Assembly (NCBI RefSeq): GCF_014889545.1
Contig: NZ_QKOF01000006.1
Coordinates: 434,001-498,000, forward strand
Source of the DNA: Methanothermobacter thermautotrophicus
Lineage (GTDB): Archaea; Methanobacteriota; Methanobacteria; Methanobacteriales; Methanothermobacteraceae
Reading direction: 5' to 3'
Length of the DNA stretch: 64,000 nt
The position numbers and the translations under genes were made by a program. The notes under the pieces are model-generated. The model did not search any database and was not told the DNA's origin. It worked only from the letters and a program-made list of their open reading frames with translations. Positions 10,322 through 19,153 of this stretch are shown one piece after another (positions within the stretch are counted from its first letter, which is position 1; every line of letters starts with the position of its first letter).

Positions 10322-11329
10322 ATGATGAAGTATAGGATGTTCGATGAACTCATGGAGCAGCCGGATTCGCTTAGAAGAACCCTGGAGTCTGAAGGGGAGA
10401 GGATGGAACGCATATCCAATGAAATCCTTGAATGCGGACGCATATACCTCGTTGGATGCGGCAGTTCACTTTCAACCTGTTACAGTGCAAGGGATGCAAT
10501 CGCCATGAACTATGAGGTGAGTATGGATGTTATGACCGGCTACGAGTTCTATTATCACAGGAAGATTGATTACAGTGACTCCGCGGTCATATTCACCTCA
10601 CAGTCGGGTGAGACCGCGGATACCCTCGCAGCCCTGAGGAGGGCGAATGAACTGGGACTTAGAACCGTTACCATAACCAATGAGCCCGGCAGCACCATGG
10701 CATCTGAGTCCATGGAGACCATAGTGACACGATGTGGACGTGAGGAGGCAATACTCGGCACCAAGACCTACATGACACAGCTCCTGGCCCTCTACAGGAT
10801 ACTCTTCGGGATGTACAGTGATGAAAGATCAGATGAGATAATGGGGGAACTTGAGAGGCTACCCGGTGAGGTGGAGCATCTGCTGAGGAGAACAGAGGGT
10901 GACTGCAGGGATCTTGCAGAGGAATATGCTGCTGAGGATATATTCTACTGTATGGGGAGCGGCCCTAACTATGGGCTGGCCTACAAACTCGCCATGACGA
11001 TGCTCATGGAGGGGGCCCTGAAGCATGCATGTCCACTCTATTCTGGAGAATTCAGACACGGACTCATTGAAAGGATTGAGGAGGGGGTCCCTGTTATATT
11101 CCTTGAATCGGGACTCCCGGGTGATGAGCTGACAGAAAGGGCCCTGCGTTTCTGTGAGAAACTGGGTGCTGAGAACCTTGTATTCCGGATGTCAGATTAC
11201 TCTGACCTTAACGGGCTCCTGGCCCCCTTTGTACTTGCAGTCCCCCTTGAATGGTTTGTGTACTATCTGGCCCATTTCAACGGTGAGGACCCCGGCAGCA
11301 CGAGGCATATAGGTAAGGTGAGATACTAG
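10322..11329 (+). CDS. SIS-domain sugar-phosphate protein (GlmS isomerase-like)
   Basis: A 335-residue protein with two SIS domains like the isomerase half of glucosamine-6-phosphate synthase, but without the glutaminase domain. The first SIS domain shows [19 protein letters not shown] and [16 protein letters not shown]; the second shows [20 protein letters not shown] and HGLIER. It may act on amino-sugar phosphates such as fructose/glucosamine-6-phosphate, but the substrate is inference. The ATG directly follows the thiN stop (TAGATGATG). It is the last core gene before the island. Confidence 0.75.
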   Translation: MMKYRMFDELMEQPDSLRRTLESEGERMERISNEILECGRIYLVGCGSSLSTCYSARDAIAMNYEVSMDVMTGYEFYYHRKIDYSDSAVIFTSQSGETADTLAALRRANELGLRTVTITNEPGSTMASESMETIVTRCGREEAILGTKTYMTQLLALYRILFGMYSDERSDEIMGELERLPGEVEHLLRRTEGDCRDLAEEYAAEDIFYCMGSGPNYGLAYKLAMTMLMEGALKHACPLYSGEFRHGLIERIEEGVPVIFLESGLPGDELTERALRFCEKLGAENLVFRMSDYSDLNGLLAPFVLAVPLEWFVYYLAHFNGEDPGSTRHIGKVRY

Positions 11330-11533
11330 CCCATCCACTACAATTTTTCAGGGGCATTGAATACCTCTCTGTTTTCTCTTTCTTTAGAGAAAATGATGGC
11401 TGTAATCAGATGCCATGAGGGATGGGATATATCTAATGGCCAGGTATAGGGTGAGAAAGAGTTAATAAGCTTCACTGGCACCGCATTCAAAGCTGAATCT
11501 CTATCATGGTTCTGCATTGATAAAGCATTATAA

Positions 11534-11563
11534 AGCCTCATGGAACTAGTTAGAACATGATTT
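11534..11563 (+). repeat. Left copy of island-flanking direct repeat
   Basis: A 30-base sequence beginning AGCCTCATGGAACTAGTTAG is identical to 22114-22143. Similarity continues for about ten more bases after a one-base indel (CTACA then GCCA). Both copies are in the same orientation. It lies about 57 bases from the end of the first island gene. It does not overlap a tRNA. Confidence 0.85.
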
Positions 11564-11620
11564 TCTACAAGCCAATGGACATGACATGCTCCAAGGACGC
11601 CCCCTCATCCTTGCCCCCCC

Positions 11621-12265
11621 TTAGGGGCCTGTCAGTGACCAGTGGAACACCTTAACCTGGACTATCGCCCAGATTATCCTTGTGATTATGAGGAGTATTA
11701 TGCCGACAATAATCGCCTTCAAAACTTCATGCCGCGTGCTAAGATAATTCCCTTTTAATCCTGGCATTTTATCAGGGAAAAGATAGTATGTCGCGATAAA
11801 CAAACCAAGAAACAACATAAACAAACCCCAAGCCACCTCCCCTTTAAACATTCCAACAACACCCCTCATAACCATAAAAGCAGAGAAAAGGAATGAGAAA
11901 CAGATGTATCCCCTGGATGGGTATCCTTTCCCATCAAATTCCCATTGGAAAGTGTCACCCCTCAAAAAGAACACAAAACCAATATACTCTGTGAGGATTA
12001 GGAGAGCAACTGGTCCTGGCACCATCTCAGGAGCGAAGACAAAGGAAAACCCCGCAAAAAGGAGAAAAAAAGGGAGAAAGACGACCATGAGGGCGAGTGA
12101 AGAGGCTTTGGGAGTCCCTACACCACCTTTTTTCGGTTTTTCTCCTGTAACTCTCGTAATTCTCTCATAGAATCTATTTAGACGGTCCTCTCCAACAATA
12201 ACCAAGGAAATCAAATATATAGTGAGGGTTAGGCCTACTGTGATCATTGCTCCCTCTGATGACAT
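11621..12265 (-). CDS. Multi-pass membrane protein of unknown function
   Basis: A 214-residue intact frame with about six hydrophobic segments, for example MITVGLTLTIYLISLVIVG, ALMVVFLPFFLLFAGFSFVF and EVLKAIIVGIILLIITRIIW, with a positively charged loop (RITRVTGEKPKKGG) after the first. I do not recognise a family. ATG at 12265 follows AAGTGAAAAATC, a weak ribosome-binding site. It is one of the few genes of the island without a visible break, sits next to the left direct repeat, and faces pseudogenes on its other side. Confidence 0.55.
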   Translation of the reverse strand: MSSEGAMITVGLTLTIYLISLVIVGEDRLNRFYERITRVTGEKPKKGGVGTPKASSLALMVVFLPFFLLFAGFSFVFAPEMVPGPVALLILTEYIGFVFFLRGDTFQWEFDGKGYPSRGYICFSFLFSAFMVMRGVVGMFKGEVAWGLFMLFLGLFIATYYLFPDKMPGLKGNYLSTRHEVLKAIIVGIILLIITRIIWAIVQVKVFHWSLTGP

Positions 12266-12323
12266 GATTTTTCACTTTCTCTCTCTATTTTTATATGTTT
12301 TCTGGTTTTGTAAGCTGCAGGGT

Positions 12324-13078
12324 TTAATGGGGTGAACTTTCTAGCGAGTGTATAACTGTTGATATTCCACTACCTTTAATCCCAGATTTAACTGTGTTCT
12401 CTATGGCTTCTCTCGCATCACGCCCAAGAGCTGCTTTGACTATACAACTTCTACCTCCTAAGATATACACAACCTTCACTTGTTTTTGCAGAAATTGACT
12501 GGTGAGTATTTTGAATGGTGAGGCTCCTATTGGCGCCTTGAAAAAGACCGCGGAACCCACTGTAGCCGCGAAATCAAGCCAATTAACAGGATTGAGCGGA
12601 TCAACGAATAAACCAGATGCATGAGCTGCAAGACCCAAGCCCCCGATAATAAGCAGCAGTGCTGCTGTTGTTGGTATGCTTGCTGGTCCTGTCAGTGCTA
12701 TTAGTCCTGCTGTTATTAGTATTCCGCCTGTTGTAGCTTCAGTTGATGATTTTAGAAAACTTCCAAGCCAACTGTTTACTTTGTCTGTTAGTTGGTCGTG
12801 GTAGCAGTATCTGTTGCTTGCTGTGGCTCCTCCAAGGCCATAGAAGCTGTCTTTAACTTCGCCTGTCAGGTTGATGCCTGGTAATCCTTCAACTTCAAAG
12901 TATATTTTTTGTTGGTTGAATGTTATTTGGAATTCTTTGCTGTTGAGTATTGCTTGTGCTATCATTTGGATGCTTGGAGTTGGTGTTTTGTCCTGTGAAG
13001 CTTAATTGTTCTTGGTTAGTGGGTTGGTGTAATCTCTTTGAGGATGTTGGAGGCTTCTATTCCCAGTTTTTTGGTTTG
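12324..13078 (-). pseudogene. Remnant of a larger envelope-type protein, C-terminal part
   Basis: The longest open piece (12324-12965, 213 codons) encodes VEGLPGINLTGEVKDSFYGL, a Gly/Ala-rich hydrophobic stretch (ITAGLIALTGPASIPTTAAL) and a short tail. Upstream of 12965 coding similarity continues in other frames (KLGIEASNILKEITPT, then NQEQLSFTGQ, then KTPTPSIQM), broken by frameshifts and a TAA just before the frame carrying the ATG. The remnant stops abruptly near 13078, where a plus-strand zinc-ribbon sequence begins. The family is not recognised with certainty; the LTGE and FYGLGG segments suggest the C-terminus of a Methanothermobacter surface protein. Confidence 0.5.
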
Positions 13079-14166
13079 GGCCAGATGATGCAAAATTCTG
13101 CTCTAACTGCGGTTCCCAATTACAAAAAGAACACGAAAAACGTTTAGGGACAATGACTAACACTGATGATATCCCAGAGGCATTGGCTATTCTGGAGGGT
13201 GCCTACTTGGTTCGGCACAATGAAGAACTTAACAAACGTGTAAATGATGCCCTCGACCTTATATCGGCTAAAGGGGACATCGGGATCAAAGTGCTGTTGG
13301 AATGGCTATACCGCGACATGAGGTTAGTGGGTCTAACCTACAAGTCATGTTCGGCGGCGATGAAGCCTGGAATGAGTGGTTAAAGAAACGGGCAATTGTG
13401 GAGGCACTTGGTCGCGCACGTGCAAAGAGTGCAGTGCCGCAATTAGTTCCACTCGTGAGCGCCCAATGCAGGGTCCCACAGTTCTCTGAAATTCTTAGGC
13501 CCGCGGTGGTCCGAGCGTTAGGGGAAATAGGTGACAAGCGCGCTCTCGAGCCTTTGCACAACGCTCTGCACAGCGATCAAGTCAATCAAGCGACAAAAAA
13601 GGCCATTGGTGAAGCGCTTGAGAAAATAGAGGGTCACGCTCCCCGCGATCCTGCGCTCATCATAGCTCAGGCAGACTCTCTTTACAAGTCGGGTAAGAGC
13701 AAAGAAGTATTGCAAACGCTTGAGCAAATCAACTCTCGGATGTTTGACACGCTATCAAATCAGGACAAGTACTACCTCTGGTTTATGCGGGGAGAGGCCT
13801 ACCGAACAACAGGAGACACAAAAAAGGCGGCCGAGTGCTATCGAGCAAGTCTAAAGTACTTCAGTGACCCATCTGCTATTGCCTACGACCGATTGCGGGA
13901 ACTAGGTCAATATACAAAAGAAATTTAGAGGTCTGAATGTTTCGTTGCAACGGCGGTGTATGGTACCGATAGGCATGCTGATGTTTTACGTCTTGTGCAC
14001 GTATCGCGACTTAGTGCTTCGTAAAAGTCTGTTTGGCAGAATTATTATTCTAACCTACGAACATTTTGGACCAATATTTGCGGGAATAATAAAACACTCA
14101 GCGATACTTCGCCTGCTTACCCAAATGCTGGTGGAACCGTCTGCAAAAGCGGCAAAAAAACTCTAA
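13078..14166 (+). pseudogene. Broken zinc-ribbon / HEAT / TPR / CFI-box protein
   Basis: Joined across frames this reads GPDDAKFCSNCGSQL (second half of a zinc ribbon, 13078-13122), then HEAT-like helices (WNEWLKKRAIVEALGRARAK, VVRALGEIGDKRALEPL), then TPR-like helices (YLWFMRGEAYRTTGDTKKAA) to 13928. A TAG at 13926 is followed in the same frame by SECFVATAVYGTDRH, a CFI-box motif. A frame change near 14005 leads to TYRDLVLRKSLFGRIIILTY and PSAKAAKKL. A frameshift lies near 13300-13325. The first half of the zinc ribbon is missing at the junction with the minus-strand remnant. This architecture is more familiar from bacteria than from methanogens, which suggests transfer; that is inference. 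Confidence 0.6.
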
Positions 14167-14283
14167 GAAAGCTAACCAGCAAGGATTTTGGAGAAGACGC
14201 AGAAAAATGGCAGAAGTGGGTGGGAGGAAAATAAGGGAAGGTTTATTGAGGGGAGAAAAAAACAGGGAGGTGAGACAATATGA
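14150..14283 (+). pseudogene. C-terminal tail of a HEAT-repeat protein
   Basis: The frame gives LRKLTSKDFGEDAEKWQKW, the usual end of PBS-lyase-type HEAT-repeat proteins. It is out of frame with AKAAKK just before it; one extra A in the A7 run at 14154-14160 would join them. After WQKW a second shift gives WEENKGRFIEGRKKQGG. The final TGA overlaps the ATG of the next lipoprotein gene as ATGA, an operon junction still recognisable in a decayed locus. Confidence 0.5.
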
Positions 14284-14749
14284 GAAAAAGGGAAATAATC
14301 TTGATACTTGGTATGTGCATAATAATTGCAATAGGTGGTGGGTGTGTTTGGCATAAAACGCAGGAATCTACAAATAAAACGAATAAAACGCAAGAATCTA
14401 CGGATTACACAAATTCATTTACTAAAAATCTGTTGGCATCCTGAACCATATGTTGGAGAAGAAGTAACTCTGACTTTGGATAAGAAAGGTTCTTTCCTGA
14501 TCTTGATGTTTGGGAGCAGACTAATGTTGAACAAGGAGGCCAAGTAGTTCACTACAGGGTGGCCGTGTCATTATCATTGGGGATGTTCATAGGATTGCGT
14601 TGATGAATATCGGGCCAACCGTTAATGTTAAGGGAGCTAAAGCGATAAAGCTAACAAGGACACTCAAAAAAGGCGGTGCTCTTGGTGCAGAGTATAGTTT
14701 AGAGGCGTACAGTGTCGAGTCTATAATGTCCGCAGCGGCAGCCGGATAA
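14280..14749 (+). pseudogene. Frameshifted small lipoprotein gene
   Basis: A strong GGGAGGTGAG site precedes ATG at 14280. The product starts MRKREIILILGMCIIIAIGG followed by GC, a hydrophobic signal with a lipobox-like cysteine, then a Lys/Thr/Asn-rich linker, and stops after about 54 codons. Coding character continues in other frames: PYVGEEVTLTLDKKGSF, DLDVWEQTNVEQGGQVVHY and RVIIIGDVHRIALMNIGPT up to TAA at 14749. At least three frame changes are needed to join them. The intact product would have been a secreted lipid-anchored protein of about 155 residues. The family is unknown to me. Confidence 0.5.
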
Positions 14750-14907
14750 AAAAAGGGAAGGTTTCCCCAAATATATTGAGGATAGGAAAAAGGAGTTAGA
14801 AATTGGAAAATAAACGAACAGTTCGTCTATCATCCCCTAATTTGATATAAAAAGCGAATAACCGTGTTATACGCAATTGGTCGCTATAAAATTTAGGAAG
14901 TGTAAAA

Positions 14908-15160
14908 ATGGGAATATTTTGAAAAGTTGTTTGGAAAAAAAGGAAGGGTTAAAGAACCCGCAACCCCCCAAAGGCAAGCAACCAAAATTCGTTCGCAAGG
15001 AGCGGAAAGGAGACAATACATACGAGATCTATAAGGGAACGGACGCCTGAGTCGGCTAGAGATTTTCTTCTGACGAAGCGGGTCGATAAGAAATCCTACT
15101 ATACGCTAAAAAATGCTAAAGTCAGGAATGAGTTTGGGAATAGGGATGGTTTCTATGTAA
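14908..15160 (+). pseudogene. Remnant of a short bacterial-type protein
   Basis: ATG at 14908 follows a TATA-like GCTATAAAATTT and GGAAGTG. The pieces are MGIF, then FEKLFGKKGRVKEPATPQRQ, then NTYEIYKGTDA, then ESARDFLLTKRVDKKSYYTL and [12 protein letters not shown], each in a different frame. The TYEIYKG...A..FL pattern with a final aromatic/Gly/Asp segment resembles short uncharacterised proteins often found near zinc-ribbon and HEAT proteins, but I cannot name a family. The 3' end collides with the minus-strand RNase J remnant. Confidence 0.4.
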
Positions 15161-15162
15161 TT

Positions 15163-15319
15163 TCACCCTCCATTGGGGTTTATGATTTTTATTTTGTCTT
15201 TTTCTAGTGCTTTGAATTTTTCTTTTGTTTTCTGTGTGTATAGGGTAAACTTTTTCTGGTTCTATTTCTCTTATTGCTTCTAGTATCTCTGGACCTGATG
15301 CGTGACCTGATGCATGCAT
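15163..15319 (-). pseudogene. C-terminal fragment of an RNase J-like beta-CASP ribonuclease
   Basis: [20 protein letters not shown] followed by [12 protein letters not shown] is the C-terminal metal-binding block (HASGH and the PxHTE motif) of archaeal RNase J / beta-CASP metallo-beta-lactamase proteins. A one-base change then moves the frame to [18 protein letters not shown] and the normal TGA at 15163. The catalytic N-terminal 80-90 percent is absent. Upstream sequence (15320-15430) is a GC-rich unrelated block. An intact copy presumably exists elsewhere in the genome. Confidence 0.7.
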
Positions 15320-15339
15320 TCCCTTTTCTAATTGAGCAG

Positions 15340-15425
15340 AGGTGCGAAGCACAGCCGTATGTCCGCTGTTATATGACCGAGCCGAAGGCGAGGAGCGAAG
15401 CGACGAAGCGTTGGCTTGAGCACAC
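15340..15425. other. GC-rich block with short hairpins, possible non-autonomous repeat
   Basis: In an AT-rich setting this block reads as GC-rich, with GTGCGAAGCAC (a perfect short hairpin) and runs such as GAGCGAAGCGACGAAGCG. It lies exactly where the RNase J fragment loses similarity. It looks like a dispersed palindromic repeat unit, but only one copy is in the window. No protein is apparent. Confidence 0.35.
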
Positions 15426-15430
15426 CATAA

Positions 15431-15769
15431 TTATTTCCTTTTTAACTCTTCCAATATCTCTTTGTTTGTTTTTACTACTTCTTGAAGTGCTTTCTCTATT
15501 TTTTCGCACATCTCCCATGGTTTGAAATCTCCTTCGCCCATCTTTCCACACATCTCTTGCATCATTTTCATCATTGGCATTCCCTCACTACCCATCATTT
15601 TGGACATCATCTGTGGCATCATTTCCGATATATCCATTCTTTTCATCATCTCCTCCATCATCTCCTCCATCATCTTTTGCTTTTCTTCTTTAGTCATATC
15701 CGCAAAGAATTTTTCCATCATCTTTTCCATCATTCTTTCTTTTTCTTCGGGTTTCATTTTACCCATCAT
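15431..15769 (-). CDS. Methionine-rich small protein
   Basis: A 112-residue intact frame with 29 methionines (26 percent), mostly as MM pairs separated by charged residues (EKMMEKFFADM, KMMEEMMEEMMKRM), two cysteines (MCGKM, EMCEK) and a Lys/Glu-rich helical C-terminus. It has no signal peptide. Pattern and charge suggest a soluble, possibly coiled-coil protein. Clustered Met and Cys could bind soft metals such as copper, but that is inference. It lies downstream of the coiled-coil pseudogene on the same strand, and its frame is unbroken where neighbours are broken. The plus-strand frame opposite it is rich in His, Phe and Leu and is a shadow. Confidence 0.55.
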   Translation of the reverse strand: MMGKMKPEEKERMMEKMMEKFFADMTKEEKQKMMEEMMEEMMKRMDISEMMPQMMSKMMGSEGMPMMKMMQEMCGKMGEGDFKPWEMCEKIEKALQEVVKTNKEILEELKRK

Positions 15770-15803
15770 CCGTTCTCTATAATTTTTTCCATGAAAGATA
15801 TAT

Positions 15804-16269
15804 TTACCATCTCCCTTTTATAAGTTTTAAATCTTGTGTGCGAAAGCCTGGCAAGATCCTTCTATTGCTTCTTTTGGTTAGTTTTTCTAGGATGATTTCG
15901 AGTATGCTCCTGTTTTGCAGTCTTTTTAATTCGTTTTGTAGGCGGCTGACTTCCTTTTCCCTTTTCTTGCAGACCTCTTTCAGTGTTTGTATTCATTTTT
16001 TAGTTTGTCATGATCTGTTTGTAATTGGCTTAGTTCTTTGTTGAGTTTTTTGTTTTTTTCTAGTAGTTTTTGGTATTTTTCATGGGTTTCGGTGAGTTTT
16101 TGGAATTGGGTTTTGGGTGTTATTATTACTTTCTCTTTGCATTTGAAGGTTTTTGATTCGATTTCGTCTTTTTTAGGTTGATTGTGTATTGTATTGTTCT
16201 GTATTCTCTTTTTTTGTGTGTATTTTCGCTTATAACACCGATGATGATGATGTACTCTATAAATTTCAT
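15804..16269 (-). pseudogene. Frameshifted coiled-coil protein gene
   Basis: ATG at 16269 begins MKFIEYIIIIGVISENTHKK. After a one-base loss in an A-run near 16175 the frame continues KDEIESKTFKCKEKVIITPK and LTETHEKYQKLLEKNKKLNK. After another A-run loss near 15985 it continues LKEVCKKREKEVSRLQNEL and ILEIILEKLTKRS, ending at TAA (15804). The rebuilt product is about 156 residues with a long heptad-rich central region. Such proteins occur in plasmids and viruses of methanogens, but I cannot name the family. The start codon is immediately next to the palindrome array at 16275-16363. Confidence 0.5.
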
Positions 16270-16274
16270 ATTGT

Positions 16275-16363
16275 ATTCTATTGTAGAATCTACTGTAGAA
16301 TTTTGACTTTCTATTAGATTCTATTGTATTCTATTGTAGAATTTTGGCTTTCTATTGTAGAAT
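16275..16363. repeat. Array of ATTCTATTGTAGAAT palindromes
   Basis: The 15-base palindrome ATTCTATTGTAGAAT occurs at 16275-16289 and 16328-16342, with a one-mismatch copy at 16349-16363 and a partial copy (CTACTGTAGAAT) between them. The array lies directly upstream of the minus-strand coiled-coil start (16269). This fits operator sites for a self-regulated gene or iterons of a replicon. No function is proven by sequence. Confidence 0.65.
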
Positions 16364-16390
16364 TTGCGGTATTATCGAGTATTGCTTTTA

Positions 16391-16435
16391 GGCGGTTATA
16401 TTATGGTTATAACCCGATTATAACCCATCATAACC
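16391..16435. repeat. GGTTATAACC-type iterated palindromes
   Basis: GGTTATAACC at 16405-16414 is a perfect 10-base palindrome. It is followed at 11- and 10-base steps by GATTATAACC (16416-16425) and CATCATAACC (16426-16435), and preceded by CGGTTATA at 16393. Another half-copy is at 16561 (GGTTATAATT). One-turn spacing is typical of cooperative protein binding, as at plasmid origins or operators. Confidence 0.6.
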
Positions 16436-17219
16436 AGCAATTTTTATCCCATGGAAAACCGGCAGATCATAATTCCGTCCACACGACAAGAGTAAAATAA
16501 GAAGTTAAGCAACAAAACATTTGGATTTAGTTATAGCTGGTATTAGATTCCTTTTTGAATGGTTATAATTTTCAGGTTTCACCAATATATGGTTTCACCA
16601 ATATATAATATTTTTTCACCACTAGCATTTTCTCTCTTATTTCATACTCCTACACATACCATACTCCTACACATACTGATGTATGATGTTTTATTCCATG
16701 ACAGGAAATGAGAGAAAGAGAGGCCCATGTTATGTCTCTGCAAAGGTCTCTCCTTGATTTACAGGAAATGAGAAAAAAGGGGCCCATATTATATCCTATT
16801 CCATGCAAAAACCTTAGAATGTGTTTTTTCTCTCTTTTTTGGGACAATCAACAATATTAGAAAACTTAGGAGAAGATCATCCAATATCACCTATTTAGCC
16901 GCTGAAACGAGTCAAAAATGCTAAAGGAAAGCCGATCATTATTCTTAGCAGCGTAAAATGTAATATAATCCCCTTGGGAAACTCCATGCGAAGTGTTGAA
17001 AGGAAAAACTGGAGAACATTCAATCAATAAACTAAAATGGGGTTTTCAGAGCCTAACAGAAAATGGAAGGGGGATTCACCCCCCATCTTCTTCCTTCAAG
17101 TCCGGGCATCCGAGACTAGGTATTAAGTTAATAGTGTGGATTTAAGGTTTGATTCTATCGCGCTTTTCATTACAGAGCCCGACTAAAATTTTATAAAAGT
17201 TCATTTGATATAATTTTTT
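16436..17219. other. Non-coding AT-rich stretch with tandem repeats
   Basis: No credible gene is seen on either strand. It holds a perfect 16-base tandem repeat (GGTTTCACCAATATAT at 16575-16590 and 16591-16606), a perfect 17-base tandem repeat (CATACTCCTACACATAC at 16643-16659 and 16660-16676) and an imperfect 60-base tandem repeat starting ACAGGAAATGAGA (16701 and 16761). It also holds a small GC hairpin (GGGGGATTCACCCCC near 17070) and a TATA-like box at 17187-17202 before the kinase remnant. With the adjacent palindromes this looks like a control or replication region. Confidence 0.5.
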
Positions 17220-18861
17220 ATGGATATGTTGGGGATGAACGTATAACCCCTATAGGTAATGAAAGTGGCGGTTATGAAAGCTCATTTGGGCATGTAAGTG
17301 ATTTTTTGGTGGTTTTTTAAGGGAGGTAGACACTACAGGTGAACCGAAAAGTTTCACTATTCCTTATTATGAAGGTGGTGAACTTAGAGCATGGGCTAAA
17401 GGTACCGTATATAAAGTCTCTAGGAGTGAAATAATAGTAACTCTTAAGCACGTTACTGAAGTGAAAAAACTTGAAGAAGAGATTGAGGAAAAAGAACAAT
17501 ATAAATCAATATTCGAGAACACAAACTCAGCAACAGCCATACTAGAAGAAGACACCATAATATCACTTTGTACAGAGAATTTGAGAAGCTAACAGGCTAT
17601 TCCAGGGAAGAGATAGAAGGTAAAAGGAGTTGGACAGAATTTGTAGTAGGGAAGATTTGGAAAAAAATGAAAAGGTATCATAAGTTGCGCAGAAAAGACC
17701 TTGGATTAGCGCCCAGAAGATACACCTTCAAGTTGCGTGACAAGCAAGGGAAAATCAGACATACAAATGAACATAGGCATGATCCCTGGGACCGGGAAGA
17801 GTGTGGCTTCACTTATTGATATTACTGAGCTTAAAGAGGCTGAAAGGAAGGTTAGAGAAAGTGTGGAGAAGTATAGGGCTGTTGTTGGAACTGCACCTTT
17901 TGGTATAATAATATTAGACAGAACAGGGAAGATAATCGAAGTCAATGAGAAAATATTGGAACTTTCCGGGCTCAAAAGGAAAGATTTGGTAGGTAAAAGT
18001 TTATAAAGATACTCCCCAAGATTAAATTGAGTTTCAAAGGTATTAAATGGAGTCTTGAGGATATAGTATCTGGATTTAGGGATCTTATAAAGGGGGTGAC
18101 GATAAAAAGTGGAATCATAACACTGACAAACATTAAGGGCGAGCAAGTTTCAATCATACCTTATGGCGCACTCCTAAAGAAAAACGGTAAAATAATAGGT
18201 TACTCACTTATCCTAGAGGACGTCACCAAACAGTGCAAAACAGAAGAAAAAATCAGGGAATCCTTCAGGGAGAAGGAAGCATTATTAAGGGAAATACATC
18301 ATCGCGTAAAAAACAACCTGCAAATCATCACCAGCCTACTAAACCTCCACCACTAGAATAAAAGATGAAAAAGTCCGTAGACTACTTCAGGAAAGCCAGG
18401 GAAGAATAAGAGCAATATCCAGGTGCACGAACACCTCTATCAAACAGAAACACTAGCACAAGTCAACATCAAAGAATACATAAAAAAACTCCTAGAAGAC
18501 CTGACAATATTCTACAAAGCCAAAATCAAAAAAGAACTAGAAATAGAAAACATACAACTAGACATAGACACTGCCGTGCCATTAGGCCTGATAATCAACG
18601 AACTCGCCACCAACAGCATCAAACACGCATTCCCAACCGGCAAAGGAACAATAACAATAAAACTCACAACCAAAAACAATAAAATAGAACTAACCGTGGC
18701 CGATAACGGAATAGGCATGCCAGAAAACATCAAACCAGAAAAAAACAGAAACACTAGGCCTAAAACTAGTAAACCTCCTAAAACAACTTAACTGAAAAAT
18801 AAACCTCAAAACAAAACCAGGCACACAATTCAAAATAGCAATCCCCCAACAGAAAACCTAA
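17220..18861 (+). pseudogene. Multiply frameshifted PAS sensor histidine kinase
   Basis: Joined across frames the order is: a truncated PAS start (GYVGDERITPIGNESGGYES), PAS end (LRAWAKGTVYKVSRSEIIVT), a second PAS (EFEKLTGYSREEIEGKRSWT), a third PAS (YRAVVGTAPFGIIILDRTGK), then the HisKA_2 dimerisation box [20 protein letters not shown] and a HATPase domain (DTAVPLGLIINELATNSIKH, VADNGIGMPENI). At least five frameshifts separate these, and a TGA at 18793-18795 sits where the family has Trp. The last remnant ends at TAA 18859-18861. It is a clear relative of the intact kinase at 55487-57640. A TATA box at 17187-17202 remains. Confidence 0.8.
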
Positions 18862-19153
18862 AAAGAATAATCCAAAATTTCAATATTCATTTTGGCGACC
18901 TTTTAGAAGCATCTCTCTAAAGTCAATCAACAAGCGGCAGTAAGTTCATGCCGGAGATAGGATACACCCTACATAGCTTTTTATGCCGTCTATACCACTC
19001 TATACATCTAAATCATATTTTGATGGGGATGTTTTTCAAAAAACTCTTTAAACTCTTTTTTATGAGATACTATCATTTATTAGTATCATTTATTAGGCCA
19101 GTTTTAGTATTATTCGATAAGATTATATTTAATGTTGGATAAAGAAGAGGCTG

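Noticed and set aside
11338-11541. 67-codon minus-strand frame between the SIS gene and the island
   Set aside because: Overlaps the direct repeat, no ribosome-binding site and no similarity pattern; the gap appears non-coding.
15482-15823. Plus-strand frame rich in His, Phe and Leu
   Set aside because: It is the complement of the methionine-rich gene; CAT repeats there are the reverse of ATG codons.
15838-16044. Plus-strand hydrophobic 68-codon frame
   Set aside because: It is antisense to the coiled-coil pseudogene, whose frames show coherent coding character.
18948-19142. 64-codon frame before DedA
   Set aside because: No ribosome-binding site, no family features and very AT-rich sequence.
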